A stretch of DNA of 11,908 bases, from positions 1 through 11,908 of the forward strand of contig JAEZID010000046.1 of the NCBI GenBank assembly GCA_023416195.1, read 5' to 3'. The notes under the pieces are model-generated. The model had not been told where the DNA came from, ran no database searches, and worked only from the letters and a program-made list of their open reading frames with translations. Each line of letters starts with the position of its first letter. Within the stretch, counting starts at the first letter, position 1. Below, piece by piece: positions 6,363 through 11,908 of the stretch. Both the position numbers and the translations under genes were made by a program. The DNA is from Pseudomonadota bacterium. GTDB taxonomy: Bacteria > Pseudomonadota > Alphaproteobacteria > Azospirillales > Azospirillaceae.

Positions 6363-7340
6363 ATGATGAGGCCCTCAGCCCCGCCCGGATTGGACCGCCG
6401 ATTGCTCAACCCCCGTCAGATCGAAGCGTTTCGCGCCGTCATCCTGGCCGGCGGCATCACCTCGGCGGCCGAACTGCTGAACATCTCGCAGCCGGCGGTC
6501 AGCCGCCTGATCGCCGATCTCCAGCACGCGCTGAAGCTGACGCTGTTCGAGCGGCGCGGGTCCCGGATCACGCCCACCAGCGAGGCGCTGGCCCTCTACC
6601 AGGAGGTGGAACGCTCCTTCGTCGGACTGGAGCGGATCGAACAGGCGGCGCGCGACCTGCAATCGCGCCGCGCCGGCACCCTGCGGGTCGCGGCGATGCC
6701 GGCGCTCGCCATCGGCTTCCTGCCGCGCTTCGTCGCCCGGTTTCTGGACCAGCGGCCGCGCGTGGACGTGTCGCTGTGGGGCAGCAGTTCGACGCAGGTG
6801 CTGGATTGGGTGGCCGCCGGGCAATGTGAACTCGGCTTCGGGCAAACGCCCGTCGAGCACGGCACGGTGCTGAGCGAGAAGCTGCCGGCCGTGCCCGCCG
6901 TCGCCATCGTGCCGAACCGGCACCCTCTGGCCGACCGGTCCAGCCTGGAGCCCAAGGACTTCCGGGGCGAGAATTTCATCTCGCTCGGGCAATCGACCAT
7001 GCTGCGCTACCGGATCGACGCGGTTTTCGCCGACCGTGGGGTGGACCGGAAGCTGCGCATCGAAACCCAGCTGACCATGATCGCCTGCGCCATGGTCGCC
7101 GCCGGGGCCGGCGTCGCCATCGTCGATCCTTTCACGGCGGAGGAATACGCGGGCGCCGGTGTCGTCGTCCGCCCCTTCGAACCGCGCATCGACGTGGACA
7201 TGGTCATGCTGCGCTCGGCCCAGCGGTCGCTGTCGACCCTTGCCCAGGATTTCCTGGAGGGATTCCGGTCCGAGATCGCGGCCTTCGGTTCCGTCCGGGC
7301 CGACGCCGGAACGCAGGAAGGGAGCAGGACGGACGCATGA
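6363..7340 (+). CDS. LysR-family transcriptional regulator (probable controller of the divergent catabolic operon)
   Basis: The 325-residue protein has an N-terminal winged helix-turn-helix at about 17-76, with recognition-helix region SQPAVSRLIADLQ (42-54) and FERRGSRITPTSEA after it. A periplasmic-binding-protein-like effector domain spans about 97-310. This is standard LysR layout; the family includes OccR and NocR, which sense opines. Two ATG codons stand in tandem at 6363 and 6366. Neither has a clear ribosome binding site, and the leader is AT-rich. It is divergent from the importer-dehydrogenase operon, the classic arrangement for a regulator of that operon, and probably binds the imported substrate. 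Oddly, its TGA overlaps the ATG of the Crp/Fnr gene, so the two regulators are likely co-transcribed. The target is inferred from position. Confidence 0.92.
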   Translation: MMRPSAPPGLDRRLLNPRQIEAFRAVILAGGITSAAELLNISQPAVSRLIADLQHALKLTLFERRGSRITPTSEALALYQEVERSFVGLERIEQAARDLQSRRAGTLRVAAMPALAIGFLPRFVARFLDQRPRVDVSLWGSSSTQVLDWVAAGQCELGFGQTPVEHGTVLSEKLPAVPAVAIVPNRHPLADRSSLEPKDFRGENFISLGQSTMLRYRIDAVFADRGVDRKLRIETQLTMIACAMVAAGAGVAIVDPFTAEEYAGAGVVVRPFEPRIDVDMVMLRSAQRSLSTLAQDFLEGFRSEIAAFGSVRADAGTQEGSRTDA

Positions 7341-8062
7341 CGCTCACCCTCGATCCAGCCGTCCTGCACGGGATGCCCCTGTTCGCCGGGCTCGACGGCG
7401 AGGCCCTGGCCGAGGTGGTCCGTCAGGCCGGCACGCGCCGCGTTCCGAAAGGGACGCCGATCTTCGCGCAGGGCGACGAGGGCGCCGGGGGCCACGCGCT
7501 GATCGACGGCCGCGTGAAGATCGTCCAGGCCGGCGCCGACGGGCAGCAGGTGGTCATGCGCCTGATCGGCCCCGGCGAGATGTTCGGCACGCTGGCCATG
7601 TTCACCGGCGGCACCTACCCGGCGGACGCCGTCGCCGTGTCGGACTGCGTGGAAATCCATTGGTCGGCCGCGACGATGGCCGCGCTGATGGAGCGGCACC
7701 CGCGCATCGCCCTGAACGCCCTGGCGATCGTCGGACAGCGCCTTCAGGAGATGCAGAACCGGCTGCGCGAGGTGTCCACCCAGCGGGTCGAGCGGCGCAT
7801 CGCCCACGCGCTGGTCCGCCTCGTCCGCCAAGCCGGGCGCCGGGTCGAGGACGGGGTGGAGATCGACTTCCCGCTGTCGCGCCAGGATGTGGCGGAAATG
7901 ACCGGGACGACGCTTCACACCGTCAGCCGCACCCTGTCGGCCTGGGAAGGCCAGGGCATCGTCGAAAGCGGCCGCCAGCATGTGGTGATCCGCAAACCGC
8001 ACGCGCTGATCGCCATCGCCGAGGATCTGCCCCCGGCGACCGGGGCCACGCCGAAGGGCTGA
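7337..8062 (+). CDS. Crp/Fnr-family transcriptional regulator, NnrR-like
   Basis: The 241-residue protein has an N-terminal effector-binding beta-barrel (about 13-110), a dimerisation helix (about 115-150) and a Crp-type winged helix-turn-helix (about 150-220). The recognition helix reads GTTLHTVSRTLSAWE. The only cysteine is Cys104, so the 4Fe-4S cysteine cluster of oxygen-sensing FNR is absent. This fits the DNR/NnrR groups, which respond to nitric oxide, thought to be through heme. The next gene is nnrS, and a Fnr-type box lies just after this gene at 8067-8080, which together point to nitric-oxide control. The ATG overlaps the lysR stop codon (ATGA). The family is certain. The NnrR identity is inferred from context, missing cysteines and box type; a CRP-like or other Fnr-type role cannot be excluded. 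Confidence 0.88.
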   Translation: MTLTLDPAVLHGMPLFAGLDGEALAEVVRQAGTRRVPKGTPIFAQGDEGAGGHALIDGRVKIVQAGADGQQVVMRLIGPGEMFGTLAMFTGGTYPADAVAVSDCVEIHWSAATMAALMERHPRIALNALAIVGQRLQEMQNRLREVSTQRVERRIAHALVRLVRQAGRRVEDGVEIDFPLSRQDVAEMTGTTLHTVSRTLSAWEGQGIVESGRQHVVIRKPHALIAIAEDLPPATGATPKG

Positions 8063-8065
8063 GTG

Positions 8066-8108
8066 TTTGCGCCCGCGCAAAGAGCGGCGCCGGTGATCCC
8101 CCTATCCT
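8066..8108 (+). promoter_or_regulatory. NnrR/Fnr-type box and -10 element of the nnrS promoter
   Basis: TTGCG-CCCG-CGCAA at 8067-8080 is a perfect dyad, extended to TTTGCG/CGCAAA by the flanking bases 8066 and 8081. It fits the TTG-N8-CAA pattern of NnrR-like regulators. A -10-like TATCCT sits at 8103-8108. With transcription starting near 8115, the box centre (8073.5) would be at about -41.5, the class II activator position. The start site itself is inferred. Confidence 0.75.
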
Positions 8109-8110
8109 GA

Positions 8111-8135
8111 TGCGGTGCCGAGGACGGCACCTGCA
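8111..8135 (+). other. Hairpin at the predicted 5' end of the nnrS transcript
   Basis: GGTGCCG (8114-8120) and CGGCACC (8125-8131) pair around an AGGA loop. Flanking TGC and GCA extend the stem past one bulged T. It lies where the transcript should begin, so it may protect the 5' end or shape translation. It could also be a leftover 3' hairpin of the preceding regulator gene, but no T-run follows. Confidence 0.5.
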
Positions 8136-8160
8136 TTCCTGGATTCGGAGTCGCCTTCCC

Positions 8161-9366
8161 ATGGCTGTCCAGACCGTCGATCCGCGCCCGAGCGCACCGC
8201 CCGTCGTGCTGTTCCAGTACGGCTTTCGTCCCTTCTTCCTGCTGGCGGGACTGTCGGCGCCGGTGCTCGTCGCCCTGTGGCTGGCCGTGCTGGCCGGCGT
8301 CCTGCCCCTGCCGGGGACCGTGGCGCCGATGTCCTGGCACGCCCATGAGATGCTGTTCGGCTTCGCGGGCGCCGCCATCGCCGGCTTCCTGCTGACCGCC
8401 GTGCCGAGCTGGACGGGCACGTCCGCGCTCGCCGGCCGTCCGCTGGCCGCCCTGGTCGCCCTGTGGCTGGCCGGGCGGATCGCCAGCCTGCCGCCCGTCG
8501 CCGACGGCTGGATCGCGACCATGATCGATCTCGCCTTCTTCCCCGCGCTGGGGGCCGCCCTCGCCGCGCCGTTGCTGCGCGCCGGCAAGTGGCGGAACAC
8601 GGCGTTCCTGCTGCTGCTCGGCCTGATGACGGTGGGGAACCTGCTGTTCCGGCTGGAATGGCTCGGGCTGACCGCGGAGACGCAGGCCCAGGGCATCGCG
8701 CTGGTGACCGGCGTCGTGCTGATGATGATCGCGGTGATCGGCGGCCGCATCGTTCCGGCCTTCACCCGGAACGCGCTGCGGGCGCGCGGCGACATGACGG
8801 AGGTCGGCTCCCCGCCCGCCGTCGACAAGCTGGCGCTGGCGCTGACGGTCGCGGTGGTCGCCGTCGACGTGGTCCTGCCCGGTTCGGCGCTGGCTGGCGC
8901 GCTCGCCCTGGCCGCCGCGTCGGCCCACGCGGTGCGGCTCGCCCATTGGCGCGGCGACCGGACGCTGCACGATCCGCTGCTGTGGATCCTCCATCTCGGC
9001 TACGCGTGGATCGTCGTGGCGCTGGGGCTGAAGGCGGCCTGGCTGCTCGGTGGTTTCGCCATCGGCGCGACCTGGCTGCACGCTCTGACCGCCGGGGCCT
9101 TCGCCACGATGATCCTGGCCGTCATGAGCCGCGCCGCGCTCGGCCACACCGGCCGGACGCTCGTCGCCCCGCGCGCCACGGCGGTCGGCTATGTGCTGCT
9201 GACGCTGGCCGCGCTGGTGCGCATCGCCGCGCCGCAGCTTCCCTTCGTGAACTACACCGACGGGCTGGCGGTGGCCGGCGTCCTGTGGACGCTCGCCTTC
9301 GGCCTGTTCGTCCTCGACTACGCCCCGATGCTGCTGCGCCCGCGCGCGGACGGGCGGCCGGGATGA
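8161..9366 (+). CDS. nnrS: NnrS family heme-copper membrane protein (nitric-oxide stress)
   Basis: The 401-residue integral membrane protein has about 12 hydrophobic segments. NnrS hallmarks are present: SWHAHEMLFGF (58-68), TAVPSWTG (79-86), GGRIVPAFTRNAL (194-206) and HALTAGAFATMILAVMSR (307-324), with histidines at 60, 62, 278, 307 and 329 as likely heme or metal ligands. In Rhodobacter and Vibrio, NnrS is a heme- and copper-containing inner-membrane protein under nitric-oxide control. It relieves nitrosative stress; its reaction is not fully defined. GGAG ten bases before the ATG supports this start. The frame is open far upstream through the Crp/Fnr gene, but that part is shadow sequence. 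A NnrR-type box precedes it, and the DUF1858 gene follows after 28 bases. Confidence 0.94.
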   Translation: MAVQTVDPRPSAPPVVLFQYGFRPFFLLAGLSAPVLVALWLAVLAGVLPLPGTVAPMSWHAHEMLFGFAGAAIAGFLLTAVPSWTGTSALAGRPLAALVALWLAGRIASLPPVADGWIATMIDLAFFPALGAALAAPLLRAGKWRNTAFLLLLGLMTVGNLLFRLEWLGLTAETQAQGIALVTGVVLMMIAVIGGRIVPAFTRNALRARGDMTEVGSPPAVDKLALALTVAVVAVDVVLPGSALAGALALAAASAHAVRLAHWRGDRTLHDPLLWILHLGYAWIVVALGLKAAWLLGGFAIGATWLHALTAGAFATMILAVMSRAALGHTGRTLVAPRATAVGYVLLTLAALVRIAAPQLPFVNYTDGLAVAGVLWTLAFGLFVLDYAPMLLRPRADGRPG

Positions 9367-9394
9367 GCGAACGAGATTGCCGAAGGACAGCACC

Positions 9395-9736
9395 ATGTCT
9401 CCGCAAGGCACGCCCCTCCCCTCTCCCGACCGGACCGTGGCCGACCTCATGCGGGACTGGCCGGCCCTGGTGACGGTGTTCCTGCATCGCCGCATGGCCT
9501 GCCCCGGCTGCGCGATGGCGCCCTTCATGACGCTGCGCGAAGCGGCGGCGGCCTACGGGCTCGACGTGGGCGTCCTTCTGTCCGACCTCGCCGCGACGAG
9601 GGACGACGGGCTTTCCGCCGGCCCGTTCCAGCCGCCCCTGCCGCACCGCGCGCCGGCCGGGAAACCGGCACCGGCGCAATCGGTTCGAAGCTTGCGCGGG
9701 CACAAAGAAGCCGGGGCGCCGCCACGGCATGATTGA
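9395..9736 (+). CDS. DUF1858 (hybrid-cluster-protein-associated redox disulfide) domain protein
   Basis: Residues 13-60 of this 113-residue protein form a DUF1858 domain (TVADLMRDWPALVTVF, then RRMACPGCAMAPF). The CPGC pair at 36-39 is the conserved redox or metal-binding site. Such domains often accompany nitric-oxide response genes (hybrid cluster protein, ScdA/RIC-type proteins); their reaction is unknown. The ATG at 9395 has AAGGA seven bases upstream. A TTG at 9377 would add six residues with no site and is rejected. After about residue 70 the protein becomes a Pro/Ala/Gly/Arg-rich tail longer than the family needs, and that DNA also holds the promoter for the next gene. It is downstream of nnrS and likely on the same transcript. 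Confidence 0.85.
   Translation: MSPQGTPLPSPDRTVADLMRDWPALVTVFLHRRMACPGCAMAPFMTLREAAAAYGLDVGVLLSDLAATRDDGLSAGPFQPPLPHRAPAGKPAPAQSVRSLRGHKEAGAPPRHD
9692..9733 (+). promoter_or_regulatory. Second NnrR/Fnr-type box and -10 element, inside the end of the DUF1858 gene
   Basis: TTGCG-CGGG-CACAA (9692-9705) matches TTG-N8-CAA with one break in the TTGCG dyad. A -10-like CATGAT lies at 9728-9733. The spacing from box centre to -10 is the same as at the nnrS promoter, again giving -41.5 for a start near 9740. It would drive the DUF59 and second NnrS-like genes. Confidence 0.6.
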
Positions 9737-9765
9737 CCATGGCCGGGACAAGAGGCGCCAGGACC

Positions 9766-9771
9766 AGGGGG
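9766..9771 (+). promoter_or_regulatory. Ribosome binding site deciding the DUF59 gene start
   Basis: AGGGGG lies six bases before the ATG at 9778. The upstream in-frame TTG (9733) and ATG (9739) have no comparable motif. Confidence 0.6.
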
Positions 9772-9777
9772 TTTGCG

Positions 9778-10164
9778 ATGGGATGGACGGATTTTCTCAC
9801 CCGATTGGGCGGCGGAGCCCACGCGAACGAGCCGCCGCCGGCCGTTCCGGTCCATGACGGGACGTCCGCGCCGGACGACACGGTCCGCGCCGCGCTGCGG
9901 ACGGTTCTGGATCCGGAACTGGGCCTGAACATCGTCGATCTCGGGCTGCTCTACGCGGTCGAGGCGACCGGGGAGCGGGTCCGGGTCGACATCAGCCTGA
10001 CCACCCCGACCTGCCCGCTGGGCGAGACCGTCGCCGCCGACGCGCGGGCGGCCCTGCGGCGCGCGCTGCCCGATGTGCCGGACCTGGACGTCCGTCTGGT
10101 CTGGGACCCGCCCTGGAAACCTTCGATGATGAGCGACGATGCACGCAGGCAACTTGGCTGGTAG
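9778..10164 (+). CDS. DUF59/MIP18 family metal-sulfur cluster assembly protein (PaaD/SufT-like domain)
   Basis: This 128-residue protein has a DUF59 (FeS_assembly_P) domain from about residue 33. Its motifs are the conserved VLDPELGLNIVDLGLLY (43-59) and TTPTCPLG (75-82), where Cys79 is the conserved cysteine. It ends in a WDPPW-type motif. Relatives help assemble or repair iron-sulfur clusters. Residues 1-32 are variable. TTG 9733 and ATG 9739 are in-frame alternatives without a ribosome binding site, and they lie at or before the predicted transcription start. ATG 9778 has AGGGGG six bases upstream and is chosen. It ends 26 bases inside the next gene, suggesting coupled translation. An Fe-S repair role during nitric-oxide stress is inferred from the neighbours. 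Confidence 0.9.
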   Translation: MGWTDFLTRLGGGAHANEPPPAVPVHDGTSAPDDTVRAALRTVLDPELGLNIVDLGLLYAVEATGERVRVDISLTTPTCPLGETVAADARAALRRALPDVPDLDVRLVWDPPWKPSMMSDDARRQLGW

Positions 10165-11308
10165 CGCCGCCGCGCCGCGCGGCCCTTCCGTCGCCCTGAA
10201 ACGCGGGCCCCTTCTGGCCCTGGCCGTGGCCGCCATGGCGGCCGGCCTGCTCGGCGGGCTGGCCCGGCTCGGCATCGCCGTGCCGGGGGCCGGGAGCGAT
10301 CTGGTGGGCGATGCGGCGGTCCATCACGGGCCGCTGATGGTCGTGGCGCTGTTCGGCACGGTGATCGGCCTGGAACGCGCCGTCGCCATGGGCGGTCCCT
10401 GGCCGTATCTGGCGCCGGCCGCCTCGGGCATCGCCGGGCTGCTGCTGATCGCCGGCGGCTCGCCCGGGGTGGCGGCCGGACTGGCCGTCGCGGCCGGGGC
10501 GATCCTGCTGCTGGGCGGCCTGCTCGTGCTGCGCCGGCATCCGGCCCTGCACACGGCGGTGCTGGCCGGCGGCTGTGCCTGCTGGCTGGTGGGCAACCTG
10601 CTGTGGACGGGCGGCCTGCCGGTCGCCCAGGCCGTGCCCTGGTGGGTCGGCTTCCTGGTGCTGGTGATCGCGGGCGAGCGGCTGGAACTGAGCCGCGTGC
10701 TGAAGCCGCCGCCGGGCCGCGCCCTGCTGTTCCTGACGGCGGGCGGGCTGCTGCTGGGCGGCATCGTCCTGTCCTCGTGGCAACCGGAGGCCGGCCTCGT
10801 CCCCGTCGGGCCGGGGCTTCTGGCGATGGCCCTGTGGCTGGCGCGCTACGACATCGCCCGGCGCACCATCCGCCAGACCGGCCTCGTCCGCTACGTGGCG
10901 GCCTGCCTGCTGGGCGGCTATCTGTGGCTGGGGATCGCCGGGCTGCTCGCGCTCGGCGACGCGTCCGGGGCGGCCTTCGTCCGCGACGCGGCGCTGCACG
11001 CGGTCTTCCTGGGTTTCGTGGTCACCATGGTCTTCGCCCACGCCCCGATCATTCTGCCGGCCCTGCTGCGGGTGCCGGTCCCCTACACGCCCGTCTTCTA
11101 CGCCCATGTCGCCCTGCTCCACGCCACGCTGACGCTGCGGACGCTGGCCGACCTGATGGGCTGGGTCGAGATCCGCGCCTGCGCCGGCCTGGGCAACGGG
11201 GCGGCCATTCTTCTCTTCGCGGCGCTCACCGCCACGGCCGCCCTTCGCGGACGCCGCCCGCCCCCCGCCCCGAGCCGGCAGGCGGTCCGTATCAGCCCTC
11301 CGGGGTGA
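10139..11308 (+). CDS. Polytopic membrane protein, distant NnrS-like paralogue
   Basis: The 389-residue protein has about 11-12 hydrophobic segments from residue 23 to 368. It is not a close NnrS, but its order of motifs is parallel. VHHGPLMVVALFGTVIG (61-77) sits where NnrS has its WHxHEM helix. LLGGYLWLGIAGLL resembles the NnrS LHLGYAWIVVALG segment. HAVFLGFVVTMVFAHAPI (287-304) resembles HALTAGAFATMILAVMSR. Histidines at 62, 63, 287, 301, 323 and 328 in or near membrane helices are plausible heme or metal ligands. The ATG at 10139 overlaps the DUF59 gene by 26 bases, with only a weak site. It probably belongs to the nitric-oxide response transcript. That it is a membrane protein is certain; NnrS relationship and heme binding are inferred. 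Confidence 0.8.
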   Translation: MHAGNLAGSAAAPRGPSVALKRGPLLALAVAAMAAGLLGGLARLGIAVPGAGSDLVGDAAVHHGPLMVVALFGTVIGLERAVAMGGPWPYLAPAASGIAGLLLIAGGSPGVAAGLAVAAGAILLLGGLLVLRRHPALHTAVLAGGCACWLVGNLLWTGGLPVAQAVPWWVGFLVLVIAGERLELSRVLKPPPGRALLFLTAGGLLLGGIVLSSWQPEAGLVPVGPGLLAMALWLARYDIARRTIRQTGLVRYVAACLLGGYLWLGIAGLLALGDASGAAFVRDAALHAVFLGFVVTMVFAHAPIILPALLRVPVPYTPVFYAHVALLHATLTLRTLADLMGWVEIRACAGLGNGAAILLFAALTATAALRGRRPPPAPSRQAVRISPPG

Positions 11309-11908
11309 GCAGCGAGACGCCCAGCCGCGCGCGGCGGCTCAGCCACGGGCTGGGGCGGTAGCGCGGATCGCCGGTCGCCGCCTGGATGCCTTCCAGCACC
11401 CGCAGGATCCGCATCGGCCCCAGCGCGTCGCCCCAGGCGAGCGGCCCCTTCGGGTAGCCGAGGCCGAGCGTCACCGCGCCGTCGATGTCCTCCGGCGTGG
11501 CGATGCGCTGCTGGGCGATGTCGCAGGCGATGTTGATGATCGTCGCCAGCGTGCGCTGCGCGACGAAGCCCGGACTATCGTGGATGCGGGACACCGGCAC
11601 GCCGTCCGCCGCCAGCCAGGCGAGGGCGGAATCGCGGAACTCCGGCGCGGTGACCGGGGTGGTCATCAGGGTGCGCCGCCGCTCCAGGCCCAGCAGCGGA
11701 TCGACCGCCACCGTGCGGACCGGATCCAGCCCATGTTCCAGCGCCGCCATGGTGGCGTCGGCGCCCAGCGGGGTCACCACGCACAGGGCCTCGGCTCCCG
11801 GCCGGGCGCCCTCCTCCACCGTCCAGCCGGCCGTTTCGGCGAGCGAGCGCAGCGCCTCCCGCGCCACCGGGTCGGCGGCGTTCAGCCACAGCGGGCGGCG
11901 CTCGCCCG
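11292..11908 (-). CDS. 3-hydroxyacyl-CoA dehydrogenase, PaaH-like (partial, N-terminus missing)
   Basis: About 204 C-terminal residues are visible, and the frame is open through the right edge. A GTG at 11867 is in frame, but the sequence before it (GERRPLWLN) is also coding. The final 3HCDH C-terminal domain is clear, with DSPGFVAQR and GYPKGPLAWGDALG followed by RILRVLEGIQ and RYRPSPWL. This matches the end of PaaH-type enzymes of about 475-510 residues, which carry an NAD-binding domain and two 3HCDH domains. PaaH oxidises 3-hydroxyadipyl-CoA in phenylacetate degradation; relatives act on 3-hydroxybutyryl-CoA. The gene converges on the NnrS-like gene and overlaps its last 17 bases, with no terminator visible between them. 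A role in the other systems here is not indicated. Confidence 0.9.
   Translation of the reverse strand, partial: GERRPLWLNAADPVAREALRSLAETAGWTVEEGARPGAEALCVVTPLGADATMAALEHGLDPVRTVAVDPLLGLERRRTLMTTPVTAPEFRDSALAWLAADGVPVSRIHDSPGFVAQRTLATIINIACDIAQQRIATPEDIDGAVTLGLGYPKGPLAWGDALGPMRILRVLEGIQAATGDPRYRPSPWLSRRARLGVSLLTPEG

Noticed and set aside
8114..8131. The GGTGCCG/CGGCACC hairpin as the terminator of the Crp/Fnr gene.
   Set aside because: No T-run follows it, and it lies downstream of the predicted nnrS promoter.
9378..9391. TTGCCGAAGGACAG as a third NnrR-type box before the DUF1858 gene.
   Set aside because: The right half is CAG, not CAA, there is no symmetry, and the stretch overlaps the ribosome binding site.
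7915..9528. Minus-strand open frame of 537 codons opposite nnrS.
   Set aside because: Its composition is Gln/Arg/Gly/His-rich shadow sequence, and nnrS is unambiguous on the plus strand.

Overview
The window is very GC-rich, has a strong third-position GC bias and is densely packed with genes that overlap by a few bases. Gene content and style (a NnrR/NnrS-type nitric-oxide module, a PotABCD-like importer, a PaaH-like dehydrogenase) suggest an alphaproteobacterium, most likely Azospirillum or a close member of the Rhodospirillales. That placement is inferred from style and families, not from a marker gene.

Region 1 (1-6239, minus strand) is one long catabolic operon. In transcription order it holds a periplasmic solute-binding protein, an ABC ATPase, two ABC permeases, a D-amino-acid-oxidase-type flavoprotein, a small [2Fe-2S] protein and an FAD/NAD(P)-type oxidoreductase that runs off the left edge. 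The last three match the subunit set of multi-subunit dehydrogenases such as opine oxidase, D-hydroxyproline dehydrogenase and the related HcnABC. The operon therefore probably imports an opine-like, N-substituted or cyclic amino acid and oxidises it. The 200-base gap between binding protein and ATPase is filled with consecutive inverted repeats.

Region 2 (6240-6362) is a short AT-rich divergent control region. A LysR-type regulator (6363-7340) reads rightward from it and is the obvious candidate controller of the leftward operon.

Region 3 (7337-11308, plus strand) starts with a Crp/Fnr-family regulator whose start codon overlaps the LysR stop codon. It continues with NnrS, a DUF1858 CxxC protein, a DUF59/MIP18-type Fe-S assembly protein and a second, distantly NnrS-like membrane protein. 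Two Fnr/NnrR-type boxes (TTG-N8-CAA, TTGCG type) lie before nnrS and before the DUF59 gene. Both have a -10-like hexamer at the same class II spacing, which suggests two nitric-oxide-responsive transcripts, nnrS-DUF1858 and DUF59-NnrS-like.

Region 4 (11292-11908, minus strand) is the C-terminal part of a PaaH-like 3-hydroxyacyl-CoA dehydrogenase. It is convergent with, and overlaps by 17 bases, the end of the NnrS-like gene. No tRNA, rRNA, CRISPR array, insertion sequence or broken gene was seen. No stretch longer than 200 bases lacks a gene.
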